Assembly (NCBI GenBank): GCA_009916335.1 | Contig: SAAR01000068.1 | Coordinates: 1 to 13,073, forward strand | DNA: 13,073 bases | Direction of reading: 5' to 3' | From: Erysipelotrichia bacterium | Lineage (GTDB): Bacteria; Bacillota_I; Bacilli_A; Erysipelotrichales; Erysipelotrichaceae | In this document: piece by piece, positions 1-6,297 of the stretch | Position numbering within the stretch: the stretch's first letter is position 1 | Layout of the letters: each line of letters starts with the position of its first letter | Made by a program: the position numbers and the translations under genes | The notes under the pieces: generated by a model | The model's database searches: none | What the model saw: the letters and a program-made list of their open reading frames with translations, nothing else | What the model was told of the DNA's origin: nothing

Positions 1-1
1 T

Positions 2-841
2 GCGATGCAAATTATTACTGCGGCAAGCAATATCAGCTATGTTATACCATCTATCATTGTGAATACCTTTTTAGAAGATATTAAAGATGGCAAAGTCGAC
101 GGTGTAGACAGCACTAAAACGATTTTTCAACCCCTTATTAACGATGCTTTAAGACACCATTATGGCATCGATGATAACAAAGGGGTTGTGGTTGTAGAAT
201 TAGATAAAAATGAACATCAACTGCGTTTAGGTGATATTTTACTCTCTATAGATGGGCATGCTATTTACAACGATGGAACGATTCATACTCCCTATGGTTT
301 AATGAAATACTCCCATATACTTGATACTAAACCCGTTGGACATCAGGTCTTATTTACATTAAGAAGGGACAATCAAACCATCGTAGTACCTTATACATTA
401 AAACATCAACATCAAATTGTTTATAAAGAATTTTTTGTGCAACCACGCTATCTTGTCTATGGGGGTTTTATCTTTAACCCTGTCACAAAAAATTACCTTG
501 ATGCCAATAACTTACATTCTGGTTGCTTTGATTTGCTGTTTCAGAACAATACTAAAACACAGCATATTAAAGAAGCCGTATTTCTACAACTTGAAATGTT
601 GCCTCACGCCATCAATACAGGCTATAAGCCCAGTGTGGACTTGGTAAAATCTGTTAATGGTGAATTGGTTGAAGATTTTGCACACTTTGTGCGATTGATT
701 GATGCATCCAAGGGTGAATATACCACCATAGAATTTATTAATTTTGAACACAAAAAGGTTATTTTGAACACCAAAAAAGCCAAAGAGAGTTTTGAGGACA
801 TCAAGGCTATTTATGGGTTGAGTACAGATCGAAGGTTGTAA
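2..841 (+). CDS. Deg/HtrA-family serine protease, plant Deg9-like, C-terminal part (5' end outside window)
   Basis: This is the C-terminal part of a Deg-type ATP-independent serine protease. The reading frame is open to the left edge, so the ATG at 5 is probably internal and the catalytic His-Asp-Ser region lies upstream. Counting from that ATG, residues 10-30 (NISYVIPSIIVNTFLEDIKD) match the end of the trypsin-like domain. A PDZ domain spans about 58-135 and includes GVVVVELD and LRLGDILLSIDG. The segment YLVYGGFIFNPVT near 150 and the end (VILNTKKAKES, then YGLSTDR) resemble the second PDZ and tail of plant Deg9-like proteases and their bacterial relatives. That likeness is recalled from the family, not computed. 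No membrane segment is visible in this part. It is probably co-transcribed with the HD-domain gene that starts 7 bases after its stop. The family assignment is good; the substrate is unknown. Confidence 0.8.
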   Translation, partial: AMQIITAASNISYVIPSIIVNTFLEDIKDGKVDGVDSTKTIFQPLINDALRHHYGIDDNKGVVVVELDKNEHQLRLGDILLSIDGHAIYNDGTIHTPYGLMKYSHILDTKPVGHQVLFTLRRDNQTIVVPYTLKHQHQIVYKEFFVQPRYLVYGGFIFNPVTKNYLDANNLHSGCFDLLFQNNTKTQHIKEAVFLQLEMLPHAINTGYKPSVDLVKSVNGELVEDFAHFVRLIDASKGEYTTIEFINFEHKKVILNTKKAKESFEDIKAIYGLSTDRRL

Positions 842-847
842 TGCGCA

Positions 848-1333
848 ATGAAAGATGATTCTGTTTTTAGAACCTATCAAAAAATCTTTGATGAAATCTG
901 TGACCACTATGCGCTAAATCTCTATGGTGTTCATGGCATTGAGCATTGGGAAAATGTCTATGCCAATACCATGATGTTGTCAAAAGTGTATGGCATAGAA
1001 TCCAATGTTTTTATGTTGTTCGCTCTATTGCATGATTCAAAACGCCTTGATGAAGATGATGATTTCGAGCATGGAAAAAGAGCAGCTTCTTTTGCTCTTG
1101 AGCTAATAAACGATGGTAAAATAACACTTGAAGCAGAAGATGCCAAACGACTTATCTACGCATGCGCTAATCATACAAAAGCCAATAAAACAGGCCCACT
1201 ACACCAAGATATTATTGTTCAAATTTGTTTGGATGCAGATAAACTAGATATTGGTAGAGTAGGTGTCATTCCAGAAAAGAGCCATTTTCTAACATCGTAT
1301 GCGCAAACACTTGTAGCCAAAGGCAATCGTTAA
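848..1333 (+). CDS. HD-domain protein, putative metal-dependent phosphohydrolase
   Basis: A 161-residue soluble protein with an HD-superfamily metal site. Visible ligands are H29 and H33 (VHGIEHW), the H62-D63 doublet (ALLHDSKR), H75 and H109 (ACANHTKAN), and D129/D131 in the motif CLDADKLDIGR. This order of histidines and a late Asp is typical of small HD phosphohydrolases acting on nucleotides or other phosphoesters. The substrate cannot be read from the sequence. The ATG at 848 was chosen because it begins 7 bases after the protease stop and fits the start of the fold. The ribosome site is weak: GAAGG at 831-835 sits far from the ATG, so translational coupling to the protease gene is likely. 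The family is confident; the reaction is inferred. Confidence 0.78.
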   Translation: MKDDSVFRTYQKIFDEICDHYALNLYGVHGIEHWENVYANTMMLSKVYGIESNVFMLFALLHDSKRLDEDDDFEHGKRAASFALELINDGKITLEAEDAKRLIYACANHTKANKTGPLHQDIIVQICLDADKLDIGRVGVIPEKSHFLTSYAQTLVAKGNR

Positions 1334-1342
1334 TCTTTGACA

Positions 1343-1362
1343 ACATAAAATACGATTTATGT
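1343..1362. repeat. Inverted repeat after the HD gene
   Basis: A perfect 7-base inverted repeat, ACATAAA and TTTATGT, flanks a 6-base spacer 10 bases after the HD-gene stop. It is AT-rich and not followed by a T-run, so it is at best a weak terminator. It could also be chance or a protein-binding dyad. Confidence 0.3.
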
Positions 1363-1442
1363 CGATATAGTCTAACCGCAAAGTAACTTTTAAACTTCCA
1401 AATATTTCAGCTTTAATTCAGGGTAAAGTGTAACAAATTCCA

Positions 1443-1448
1443 TATAAT
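1443..1448 (+). promoter_or_regulatory. Putative -10 promoter element of the sigma-4-like gene pair
   Basis: A perfect TATAAT hexamer lies 35 bases before the ATG at 1478. No TTGACA-like box sits 16-18 bases upstream, which fits epsilonproteobacterial sigma-70 promoters, where the -35 is poorly conserved. Predicted transcription starts near 1455, leaving a short leader that carries AAGGAG at 1465-1470. Confidence 0.5.
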
Positions 1449-1477
1449 TGTGCCATTATTTCAAAAGGAGTCTTAGG

Positions 1478-1654
1478 ATGAACACCATTAAAGATGACAT
1501 AGAATTTACCCTTAATGAGATTTCTCAAACGCTAAATATCCCTAAAGAAACCTGTAGGCAAGTCCTCTTAAAGGCTTTAAAAAAACTCAAAAACAACAAA
1601 AGTAAGCATAAGCTTGAAGAGATTTATTCGGAACTGATTGCTTGCGAGGCGTAG
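1478..1654 (+). CDS. Small sigma-70 region 4-like helix-turn-helix protein (58 aa)
   Basis: A 58-residue protein that is little more than one sigma-70 region 4.2-like helix-turn-helix. Residues 10-38 ([20 protein letters not shown] followed by LLKALKKLK) line up with the standard region 4.2 pattern of a sigma factor ([23 protein letters not shown]). Regions 1-3 are absent, so it cannot be a full sigma factor. It may bind DNA or RNA polymerase as a small regulator. The ATG at 1478 has AAGGAG at 1465-1470, an ideal 7-base spacing, and is preferred over a TTG at 1448 that overlaps the -10 box. In the second helix ETCRQV departs from the ERVRQI consensus, so DNA contacts may differ. The next gene begins 2 bases after its stop, so the two are probably co-translated. 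The fold is fairly sure; the role is unknown. Confidence 0.65.
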   Translation: MNTIKDDIEFTLNEISQTLNIPKETCRQVLLKALKKLKNNKSKHKLEEIYSELIACEA

Positions 1655-1656
1655 TT

Positions 1657-1902
1657 ATGCATGCCAATAGAAGTAGTCATGACCCTGTTATGCAAGAACT
1701 ATTACTCTGTCAAGGAGATGCAAGGTGTGTGCTAGCAAAACTTGACCAACTCAATCTCTACAGTTGTGATTTTACGCTTGAAGAGATCGGACGTATTTTA
1801 CATGTAACCAGAGAGCGTGTCAGGCAAATAGAAGCCAGTGCTATTAAGAAGCTCAAACATCCAAAGATTGGAAGGTGGCTTCTGATGTATTTGAATCTAT
1901 GA
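1657..1902 (+). CDS. Small sigma-70 region 4-like DNA-binding protein (81 aa)
   Basis: An 81-residue protein whose residues 39-67 ([20 protein letters not shown] then EASAIKKLK) are a near-consensus sigma-70 region 4.2, the helix-turn-helix that reads the -35 element. As with its upstream neighbour, regions 2 and 3 are missing. It is therefore more likely a stand-alone regulator, or a protein that competes with sigma region 4, than a sigma factor. The preceding 38 residues contain Cys18, Cys24 and Cys37 in no recognised metal motif. The ATG at 1657 has GAGG at 1646-1649 inside the end of the preceding gene. A TTG at 1642 would add five residues overlapping the neighbour and has no better ribosome site. 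The two adjacent genes look like divergent copies of one module. Confidence 0.68.
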   Translation: MHANRSSHDPVMQELLLCQGDARCVLAKLDQLNLYSCDFTLEEIGRILHVTRERVRQIEASAIKKLKHPKIGRWLLMYLNL

Positions 1903-1912
1903 GGTTTTGTTC

Positions 1913-1918
1913 TATAAT
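1913..1918 (+). promoter_or_regulatory. Putative -10 element of the helical-repeat protein gene
   Basis: A perfect TATAAT lies 30 bases before the ATG at 1948 and 11 bases after the preceding stop codon. There is no clear -35 box, as at the other candidate promoter near 1443. It suggests the 428-residue protein gene has its own promoter. Confidence 0.45.
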
Positions 1919-1947
1919 TATAAAAACAAGAAAAATGGCGACAATCA

Positions 1948-3234
1948 ATGACAACACAGTGTGCTAAGCCGTATAAAAATGAAAAACAGATGACACACAA
2001 TGAAGCAGCTTCAGCCATTGCACTTCTAAAAGAGCGCCAAGATTTAACCCGTGATGAGATGTGCAAAGGGTTTCAAATAGCATTGGCTCTTTTTGATGAG
2101 GAGCTTATAGAGTATTTTAGGCAAAGCTATCATAATAATATTTGTGCTCTTGTTTTAAATTTAGCATTACACATCAATCAGCCTGAGAACATAGAATGTT
2201 TTAAACAGTATCAGAGCGAATGGGATGAAATTGCCTATTATGCTTCAAAGCTTAAGATCGTTGCCATTATGGCGAAATCAAAGCAGCGTTCATTGGAAGC
2301 TGATATTTTAGTACGCGAGCTTAAAGATAAGCACATCATTAAATCGAATTATTATGAGAAGAAATTTTCTGCCCTTCTTGAAAAAAGTCTTGATGAACTT
2401 GTTGACTCTTATTTAGGAGACTTTAAAGGAGCTATCTCACGTGCTGGATGTGAAAGTTATTGCAATAATGCCTTAAAGAAACATGATATGATGCTTCTTC
2501 AAGAGGCTTTAGAAAAAGCAAAATCTCAAAATGATAATGATATGGTAGCACGTCTTTTAAGGCGTGTGGCTTTCATACAAGCACATGATAATCTAGATGA
2601 AGCATTAGAAACAGTCTCTACTATTGAGTTTTTATATATGCGAGAGTTTGCACTAAGCGATATTGCAGAACTCATCCATAAGAAAAACCCTCAAAGGGCA
2701 CAAGCTCTAGTCTCTAATTTGCCTGTGTGCCTTCAATATGGATTTCGTGCCTACTTAGCATCTTCCAACAAAGATGAAAATGAAATTGATCGCATTATGT
2801 GGGAGATTGAAAACCTTGATAAAACACATTTTTTATCTGAAGATGAGCATGACCACTGCTTAATGCAAGTTGCTTACAATGTCGTTGATAACTATCCAAA
2901 TCTTGTACGTAACATTCGTGAGAAACTTCATACCTTATGGGGTGAAGTACTAGATATTGAGGCTGAAGTTGCTGTTTCATTGGGTAAAAATGACTTAGAA
3001 GAAGGAATAACTTATGCATTAAGCATTGATGTAGAGTTCTTTCAAGTTGATGGTATTGTAAAAATTATTGAATTTGTTGAGGATGAGTCTTCATTGATGC
3101 GATTATCAAAGCTCACTGAGCATTATTGCGAAGATATTAATTACCAGTATGATATTTTAAAAGCAATCAATAAAAAAATGCCATTACCGTTTGAACAGGT
3201 ATGGAATGTGACATCTAAGATGTTCCCATATTAA
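1948..3234 (+). CDS. Uncharacterised all-alpha helical-repeat protein (428 aa)
   Basis: No named family was recognised. The 428 residues have no signal peptide or membrane span and look almost wholly helical. Short paired helices recur in the style of TPR or related alpha-solenoid repeats, for example around 184-262: LLQEALEKAKSQND, LDEALETVSTIE, FALSDIAELIHKKN and PQRAQALVSNLP. Such solenoids usually serve as protein-binding scaffolds. The repeat class is an inference from the alternating Ala/Leu pattern. The ATG at 1948 gives the longest frame but lacks a clear Shine-Dalgarno; an in-frame ATG at 1990 would remove 14 poorly ordered residues. It stands between the sigma-4-like pair and the Ter operon, separated from the latter by 128 bases of AT-rich DNA, and has its own candidate -10 box, so it is probably not part of the Ter transcript. 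Confidence 0.6.
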   Translation: MTTQCAKPYKNEKQMTHNEAASAIALLKERQDLTRDEMCKGFQIALALFDEELIEYFRQSYHNNICALVLNLALHINQPENIECFKQYQSEWDEIAYYASKLKIVAIMAKSKQRSLEADILVRELKDKHIIKSNYYEKKFSALLEKSLDELVDSYLGDFKGAISRAGCESYCNNALKKHDMMLLQEALEKAKSQNDNDMVARLLRRVAFIQAHDNLDEALETVSTIEFLYMREFALSDIAELIHKKNPQRAQALVSNLPVCLQYGFRAYLASSNKDENEIDRIMWEIENLDKTHFLSEDEHDHCLMQVAYNVVDNYPNLVRNIREKLHTLWGEVLDIEAEVAVSLGKNDLEEGITYALSIDVEFFQVDGIVKIIEFVEDESSLMRLSKLTEHYCEDINYQYDILKAINKKMPLPFEQVWNVTSKMFPY

Positions 3235-3264
3235 GTATTAATTTATAATAACTAACTTTGAAAA

Positions 3265-3283
3265 TAATAAATATTATTTATTA
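3265..3283. repeat. AT-only inverted repeat upstream of the Ter operon
   Basis: TAATAAA and TTTATTA form a 7-base inverted repeat with a 5-base spacer. It consists only of A and T in AT-rich DNA, so chance is a good explanation. It lies just upstream of a more convincing dyad at 3286-3299. Confidence 0.25.
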
Positions 3284-3285
3284 CA

Positions 3286-3299
3286 ATAAGAAGTCTTAT
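3286..3299. promoter_or_regulatory. Dyad ATAAGA-AG-TCTTAT, candidate operator of the Ter operon
   Basis: Perfect 6-base arms with a 2-base centre lie in the only sizeable gap before the Ter operon. The dyad ends 4 bases before a TATAGA hexamer at 3304-3309 that could act as -10, so a bound dimer would cover the -35/spacer region. Both the promoter and the operator are inferred from position. A GATAAT at 3339-3344 is an alternative -10, but it lies too close to the ribosome site to be attractive. Confidence 0.35.
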
Positions 3300-3362
3300 G
3301 TTTTATAGAGAATTAATCATTTAACAGTTACCATTTTAGATAATTTTATTGAAGGAAAACTA

Positions 3363-4394
3363 GTGAAACATTTTAAAGGCTCTATAATTTTTACATGTAT
3401 TTGTTTGTTTATTGCAGGATGGTGGGGTTTCCATTCTGGTGGCTGGATAAATGCTTTTAATATGATTTTTATAGCAGCAATTCTTGGTGTTATGGAAGTT
3501 TCTTTATCATTTGATAATGCTGTTGTTAATGCTTCTGTTTTAAAAACATGGAATGATTATTGGAAAAAGCTTTTTTTAACTCTAGGTATTATTGTAGCTG
3601 TTTTTGGAATGAGATTATTGTTCCCTCTGGTGATTGTTTCTCAAACTGCAGATCTTGGTTTAATAGAGGTTTGGAATTTGGCACTAACTGATCCAAATGA
3701 GTATTCAAGCAAACTTATTGCACATCATGCTGAAATATCGGCTTTTGGAGGTATGTTTCTATTACTGGTATTTTTAAATTTTATTTTTGATGAAGAAAAA
3801 GAAACACATTGGCTAGGGATTTTTGAAGAAAAGCTTGGGTTGCTTGGAAAAGTTGAAGCAATTGCTATTTTTATTGCCTTAATTAGCCTTCTATTAAGCC
3901 TTAATTTAGTTGCCGAGAATTATAAGTTTGCGGTTTTGACTGCAGGTTTGTGGGGAATTCTTGTTTACGTTGGAGTTAACATTATAGGTACAATTTTAGA
4001 GAAAGAAGAGAGTGATGCCGATGTTTCGGAAATCATAAAAAAAGGAAGTGTAGGCGGCTTTTTATACTTGGAAGTGCTGGATGCTTCATTCTCGTTTGAT
4101 GGCGTAATTGGTGCTTTTGCAATAACAAAAGATGTAGTTATCATTATGATTGGACTTGGTATTGGAGCCATGTTTGTCAGATCACTGACTGTATATTTGG
4201 TTGACAAAGGAACATTAGATGAATATATCTACTTAGAGCATGGTGCTCATTATGCAATTGGTATTTTAGCGCTGATTATGCTTTTGAGTATGAAGTTCCA
4301 TATTCCAGAAATACTTACAGGTCTTATCGGAGTTGGATTTATTTTGCTGTCTTTGTGGTCATCAATAAAGTACAAAAAATTAGCTGAGGAGTAA
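3363..4394 (+). CDS. DUF475 / TerC-superfamily integral membrane protein
   Basis: A 343-residue inner-membrane protein with about eight to nine hydrophobic spans, assigned to the DUF475 branch of the TerC superfamily. The diagnostic acidic motifs occur twice: [13 protein letters not shown] (E45, D51, N52) and [18 protein letters not shown] (E237, D246), consistent with an internally duplicated fold with a buried metal or ion site. TerC proteins are thought to anchor Ter complexes at the membrane and are linked to metal-ion (often manganese) export; the ion handled here is unknown. The start is GTG at 3363 with GAAGGA at 3351-3356. It opens an operon: the terD gene follows after 4 bases, its ribosome site GAGGAG (4386-4391) lying inside this gene's end. 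DUF475 rather than classical TerC is favoured by length and by the [10 protein letters not shown] motif. Confidence 0.88.
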   Translation: MKHFKGSIIFTCICLFIAGWWGFHSGGWINAFNMIFIAAILGVMEVSLSFDNAVVNASVLKTWNDYWKKLFLTLGIIVAVFGMRLLFPLVIVSQTADLGLIEVWNLALTDPNEYSSKLIAHHAEISAFGGMFLLLVFLNFIFDEEKETHWLGIFEEKLGLLGKVEAIAIFIALISLLLSLNLVAENYKFAVLTAGLWGILVYVGVNIIGTILEKEESDADVSEIIKKGSVGGFLYLEVLDASFSFDGVIGAFAITKDVVIIMIGLGIGAMFVRSLTVYLVDKGTLDEYIYLEHGAHYAIGILALIMLLSMKFHIPEILTGLIGVGFILLSLWSSIKYKKLAEE

Positions 4395-4398
4395 ACAA

Positions 4399-4977
4399 AT
4401 GGCTGTCAGTTTAAAAAAAGGTGGGAATGTCTCTTTAAGTAGAGAAAGCCCTTCTCTTAAAAAGATTCATGTAGGGCTTGGTTGGGATGCAAGGGCAACA
4501 GATGGTGCAGATTTTGATTTAGATGCTAGTGCATTTTTATTAGGAGAAAATCAAAAAGTCTCTTCCGATGATGATTTTATTTTTTATAATCAACGATTTT
4601 CTACATGTAGCTCAGTTGAGCATCTTGGAGATAATAAAACTGGTTCTGGCGATGGAGATGATGAAGTTATTACTATAGATTTGGAAAAAGTTCCATCTAA
4701 GGTTAAAAGAATTGCTATTTGCGTCACAATACACGATGCAGATGAGCGAAAACAAAATTTTGGACAAGTTTCAAATGCTTACATGCGAGTTGTCAATATG
4801 GATACCGATAAAGAAATTGCAAAATTTGATTTATCTGAAGACTACAGCACAGAAACAGCAATGATTTTTGGAGAAATTTACAAAAACAATGATGAGTGGA
4901 AATTTAAAGCAATTGGACAAGGATACGCAGGAGGTTTAGAGTCTCTATGCGGACAATATGGTGTTTCTGTAGCTTAA
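4399..4977 (+). CDS. terD: TerD-family tellurium resistance / stress protein
   Basis: A 192-residue protein of canonical TerD length, with every family hallmark: the start [14 protein letters not shown], then GLGWDAR at 26-32, [11 protein letters not shown] at 38-48, FIFYNQ at 60-65, [13 protein letters not shown] at 77-89, [15 protein letters not shown], and the end [20 protein letters not shown]. The acidic loops at 38-42 and 77-89 are the Ca2+-binding regions known in this family, so calcium-dependent assembly is likely. TerD proteins are cytoplasmic, often membrane-associated, and support resistance to tellurite and other stresses by an unsettled mechanism. Sequence features match TerD more closely than TerE from memory, but the subfamily letter is less certain than the family. 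It is translated from an ATG with GAGGAG 7 bases upstream and is the second gene of the operon. Confidence 0.92.
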   Translation: MAVSLKKGGNVSLSRESPSLKKIHVGLGWDARATDGADFDLDASAFLLGENQKVSSDDDFIFYNQRFSTCSSVEHLGDNKTGSGDGDDEVITIDLEKVPSKVKRIAICVTIHDADERKQNFGQVSNAYMRVVNMDTDKEIAKFDLSEDYSTETAMIFGEIYKNNDEWKFKAIGQGYAGGLESLCGQYGVSVA

Positions 4978-4993
4978 CAATAAAAGGACAAAA

Positions 4994-5632
4994 ATGAGAC
5001 GATTACCCGTTTATCTATTACTTGATACTTCTGGATCAATGAGCGGAGAACCTATTGAGGCAGTAAAAAATGGTGTTCAAATACTAATTTCTACATTGAT
5101 GCAAGACCCATATGCGCTCGAGACCGCTTATCTTTCAATCATAACTTTTGATAACGATGCTAAGCAATTAATTCCTTTAACGGAGCTACCATCTTTTCAA
5201 ATGCCTAGTTTAAATGTAACGGGAACTACTGCGATGGGTAGTGCCTTAAAATTAGTTGCTGAAAGAATAGATGCTGAAGTGCAAAAAACAACTGCTGATG
5301 TCAAGGGAGATTGGAAACCACTTATCTTTTTGATGACGGATGGTAGTCCAACAGATGATATCCAAAAAGGGATAGAAAGATTAAGACAATCCAAGACAGG
5401 TTTGATCATTGCATGTGCTGCTGGGCAAGCTGCCGATACTCAAAAACTCAAACAAATCACTGAAATTGTTGTTCAACTTGATACAGCAGATTCCAATACC
5501 ATAAAGGCATTTTTTAAATGGGTATCCGCTTCAATCTCCACGGGAAGCCAAAAAATTGAAAGTGGCCAAAAAGAGATTATCGGATTAAATGATTTACCTC
5601 CACCTCCACCTGAAGTAAATGTAGTTATTTAA
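4994..5632 (+). CDS. TerY-like VWA-domain protein with PPPPPE tail (copy 1)
   Basis: A 212-residue protein that is essentially one von Willebrand factor A domain of the TerY type. The metal-ion-dependent adhesion site is intact: D11-x-S13-x-S15 (DTSGSM), a Thr at 78/79 (VTGTTAMGSAL) and D116 (FLMTDGSPTDD). Such domains bind protein partners through a divalent metal and here probably link the TerD proteins with the kinase and phosphatase encoded downstream. The last residues (LPPPPPEVNVVI, prolines 202-206) form a proline run and hydrophobic end shared with the next VWA copy. No signal peptide or membrane span is visible, so it is cytoplasmic. The ATG at 4994 has AAAAGGA at 4982-4988. It lies 16 bases after terD and 15 before the second TerD-family gene. 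Confidence 0.9.
   Translation: MRRLPVYLLLDTSGSMSGEPIEAVKNGVQILISTLMQDPYALETAYLSIITFDNDAKQLIPLTELPSFQMPSLNVTGTTAMGSALKLVAERIDAEVQKTTADVKGDWKPLIFLMTDGSPTDDIQKGIERLRQSKTGLIIACAAGQAADTQKLKQITEIVVQLDTADSNTIKAFFKWVSASISTGSQKIESGQKEIIGLNDLPPPPPEVNVVI
5597..5611 (+). other. Five consecutive proline codons near the 3' end of VWA copy 1
   Basis: CCT and CCA alternate to encode PPPPP, seven codons before the stop. Proline runs stall ribosomes and are relieved by elongation factor P, so release of this protein may depend on EF-P. The same motif occurs in VWA copy 2 at 6904-6918. Confidence 0.8.
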
Positions 5633-5647
5633 AAATAGGAGATTCTT

Positions 5648-6292
5648 ATGGGTGTTAATTTAAAAAAAGGGCAAGGTGTTAGCCTAAAAAAGACTGAGGA
5701 TGATTTATCTCTTGTCACAATTGGTTTGGGCTGGGATGTTGCTGAAACTAAAAAAGGCTTGTTTGGTTCTATTTTTGGTGGCAAAAAAGAAGAAGACTAT
5801 GATTTAGATGTAGTTGCTTTTTTGTGTGGAGAAGATGGGAAAATACATGATTTGGGTAGCATTGAAAATGGAAGACATACTCTCAGAAATGGCGATATAA
5901 TTTTTTACAATAGCCTAAAACATCATTCAGGCCACATTTGGCTTACTGGAGACAATCGTACTGGCGAAGGAGAAGGTGATGATGAACAAATTATTGTTAA
6001 ACTAAACGAATTATCGGATAAATATGCAAAAATAGTATTTATTGTTCAAATTTATAATGCTACTAAAAATGGTCAAAACTTTGGAAAAGTAAATAATGCA
6101 TTTATTAGAGCTGTTAACAGTAAAGGCAAAGAACTCGTTAGGTTTGACCTTTCAGCGGGAGAATCTTTTTCACAATACCGCTCAATACTATTTGCTGAAC
6201 TCGTAAGAGAATCTGGTGGGTGGAAATTTAATGCTATAGGAACGCCTTCTCAGGCTGATTCTTTTGTAAATTATATTCAAAGCTATACATAA
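5648..6292 (+). CDS. TerD-family protein with Gly/Phe-rich insert (TerZ-like)
   Basis: A 214-residue second TerD-family protein. The core motifs are GLGWD (26-30), DYDLDVVAFLCGEDGK (50-65), DIIFYN (83-88), TGDNRTGEGEGDDE (100-113), NGQNFGKVNNAFIRAVN (141-157) and GWKFNAIG (191-198). It differs from the upstream TerD by an insert at about 35-49 (KKGLFGSIFGGKKEE) between the first strand and the acidic Ca2+ loop, and by a longer segment at 66-82. A glycine/phenylalanine-rich, lysine-flanked insert at this point is what I remember of the TerZ/TerX-like branch. It could form a flexible or membrane-touching loop. The C-terminus lacks the GQG-AGGL ending of TerD. The ATG at 5648 has AGGAG at 5637-5641. 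Having two different TerD-family members in one operon suggests a mixed assembly. Confidence 0.88.
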   Translation: MGVNLKKGQGVSLKKTEDDLSLVTIGLGWDVAETKKGLFGSIFGGKKEEDYDLDVVAFLCGEDGKIHDLGSIENGRHTLRNGDIIFYNSLKHHSGHIWLTGDNRTGEGEGDDEQIIVKLNELSDKYAKIVFIVQIYNATKNGQNFGKVNNAFIRAVNSKGKELVRFDLSAGESFSQYRSILFAELVRESGGWKFNAIGTPSQADSFVNYIQSYT

Positions 6293-6297
6293 AAATT

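Noticed and set aside
417..647. Second forward frame inside the protease gene
   Set aside because: It is out of frame with a clear PDZ-containing protein and is a frame shadow.
584..907. Reverse-strand open frame opposite the protease gene
   Set aside because: It lies wholly opposite well-supported coding sequence, has no ribosome site, and its product has no recognisable domain.
1380..1390. Short dyad AAAGT-A-ACTTT upstream of the sigma-4-like pair
   Set aside because: Five-base arms in AT-rich DNA are expected by chance and the site has no clear link to the -10 box.
1448..1477. TTG start that would extend the first sigma-4-like protein by ten residues
   Set aside because: The TTG overlaps the perfect -10 box, and the ATG at 1478 has an ideally spaced AAGGAG.
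1478..1902. The two sigma-4-like frames as one gene broken by a stop or frameshift
   Set aside because: Each contains its own full region 4.2 helix-turn-helix, so they are tandem units rather than halves of one domain.
3965..4207. Reverse-strand frame inside the DUF475 gene
   Set aside because: It lies opposite strongly conserved TerC-type motifs and has no coding evidence of its own.
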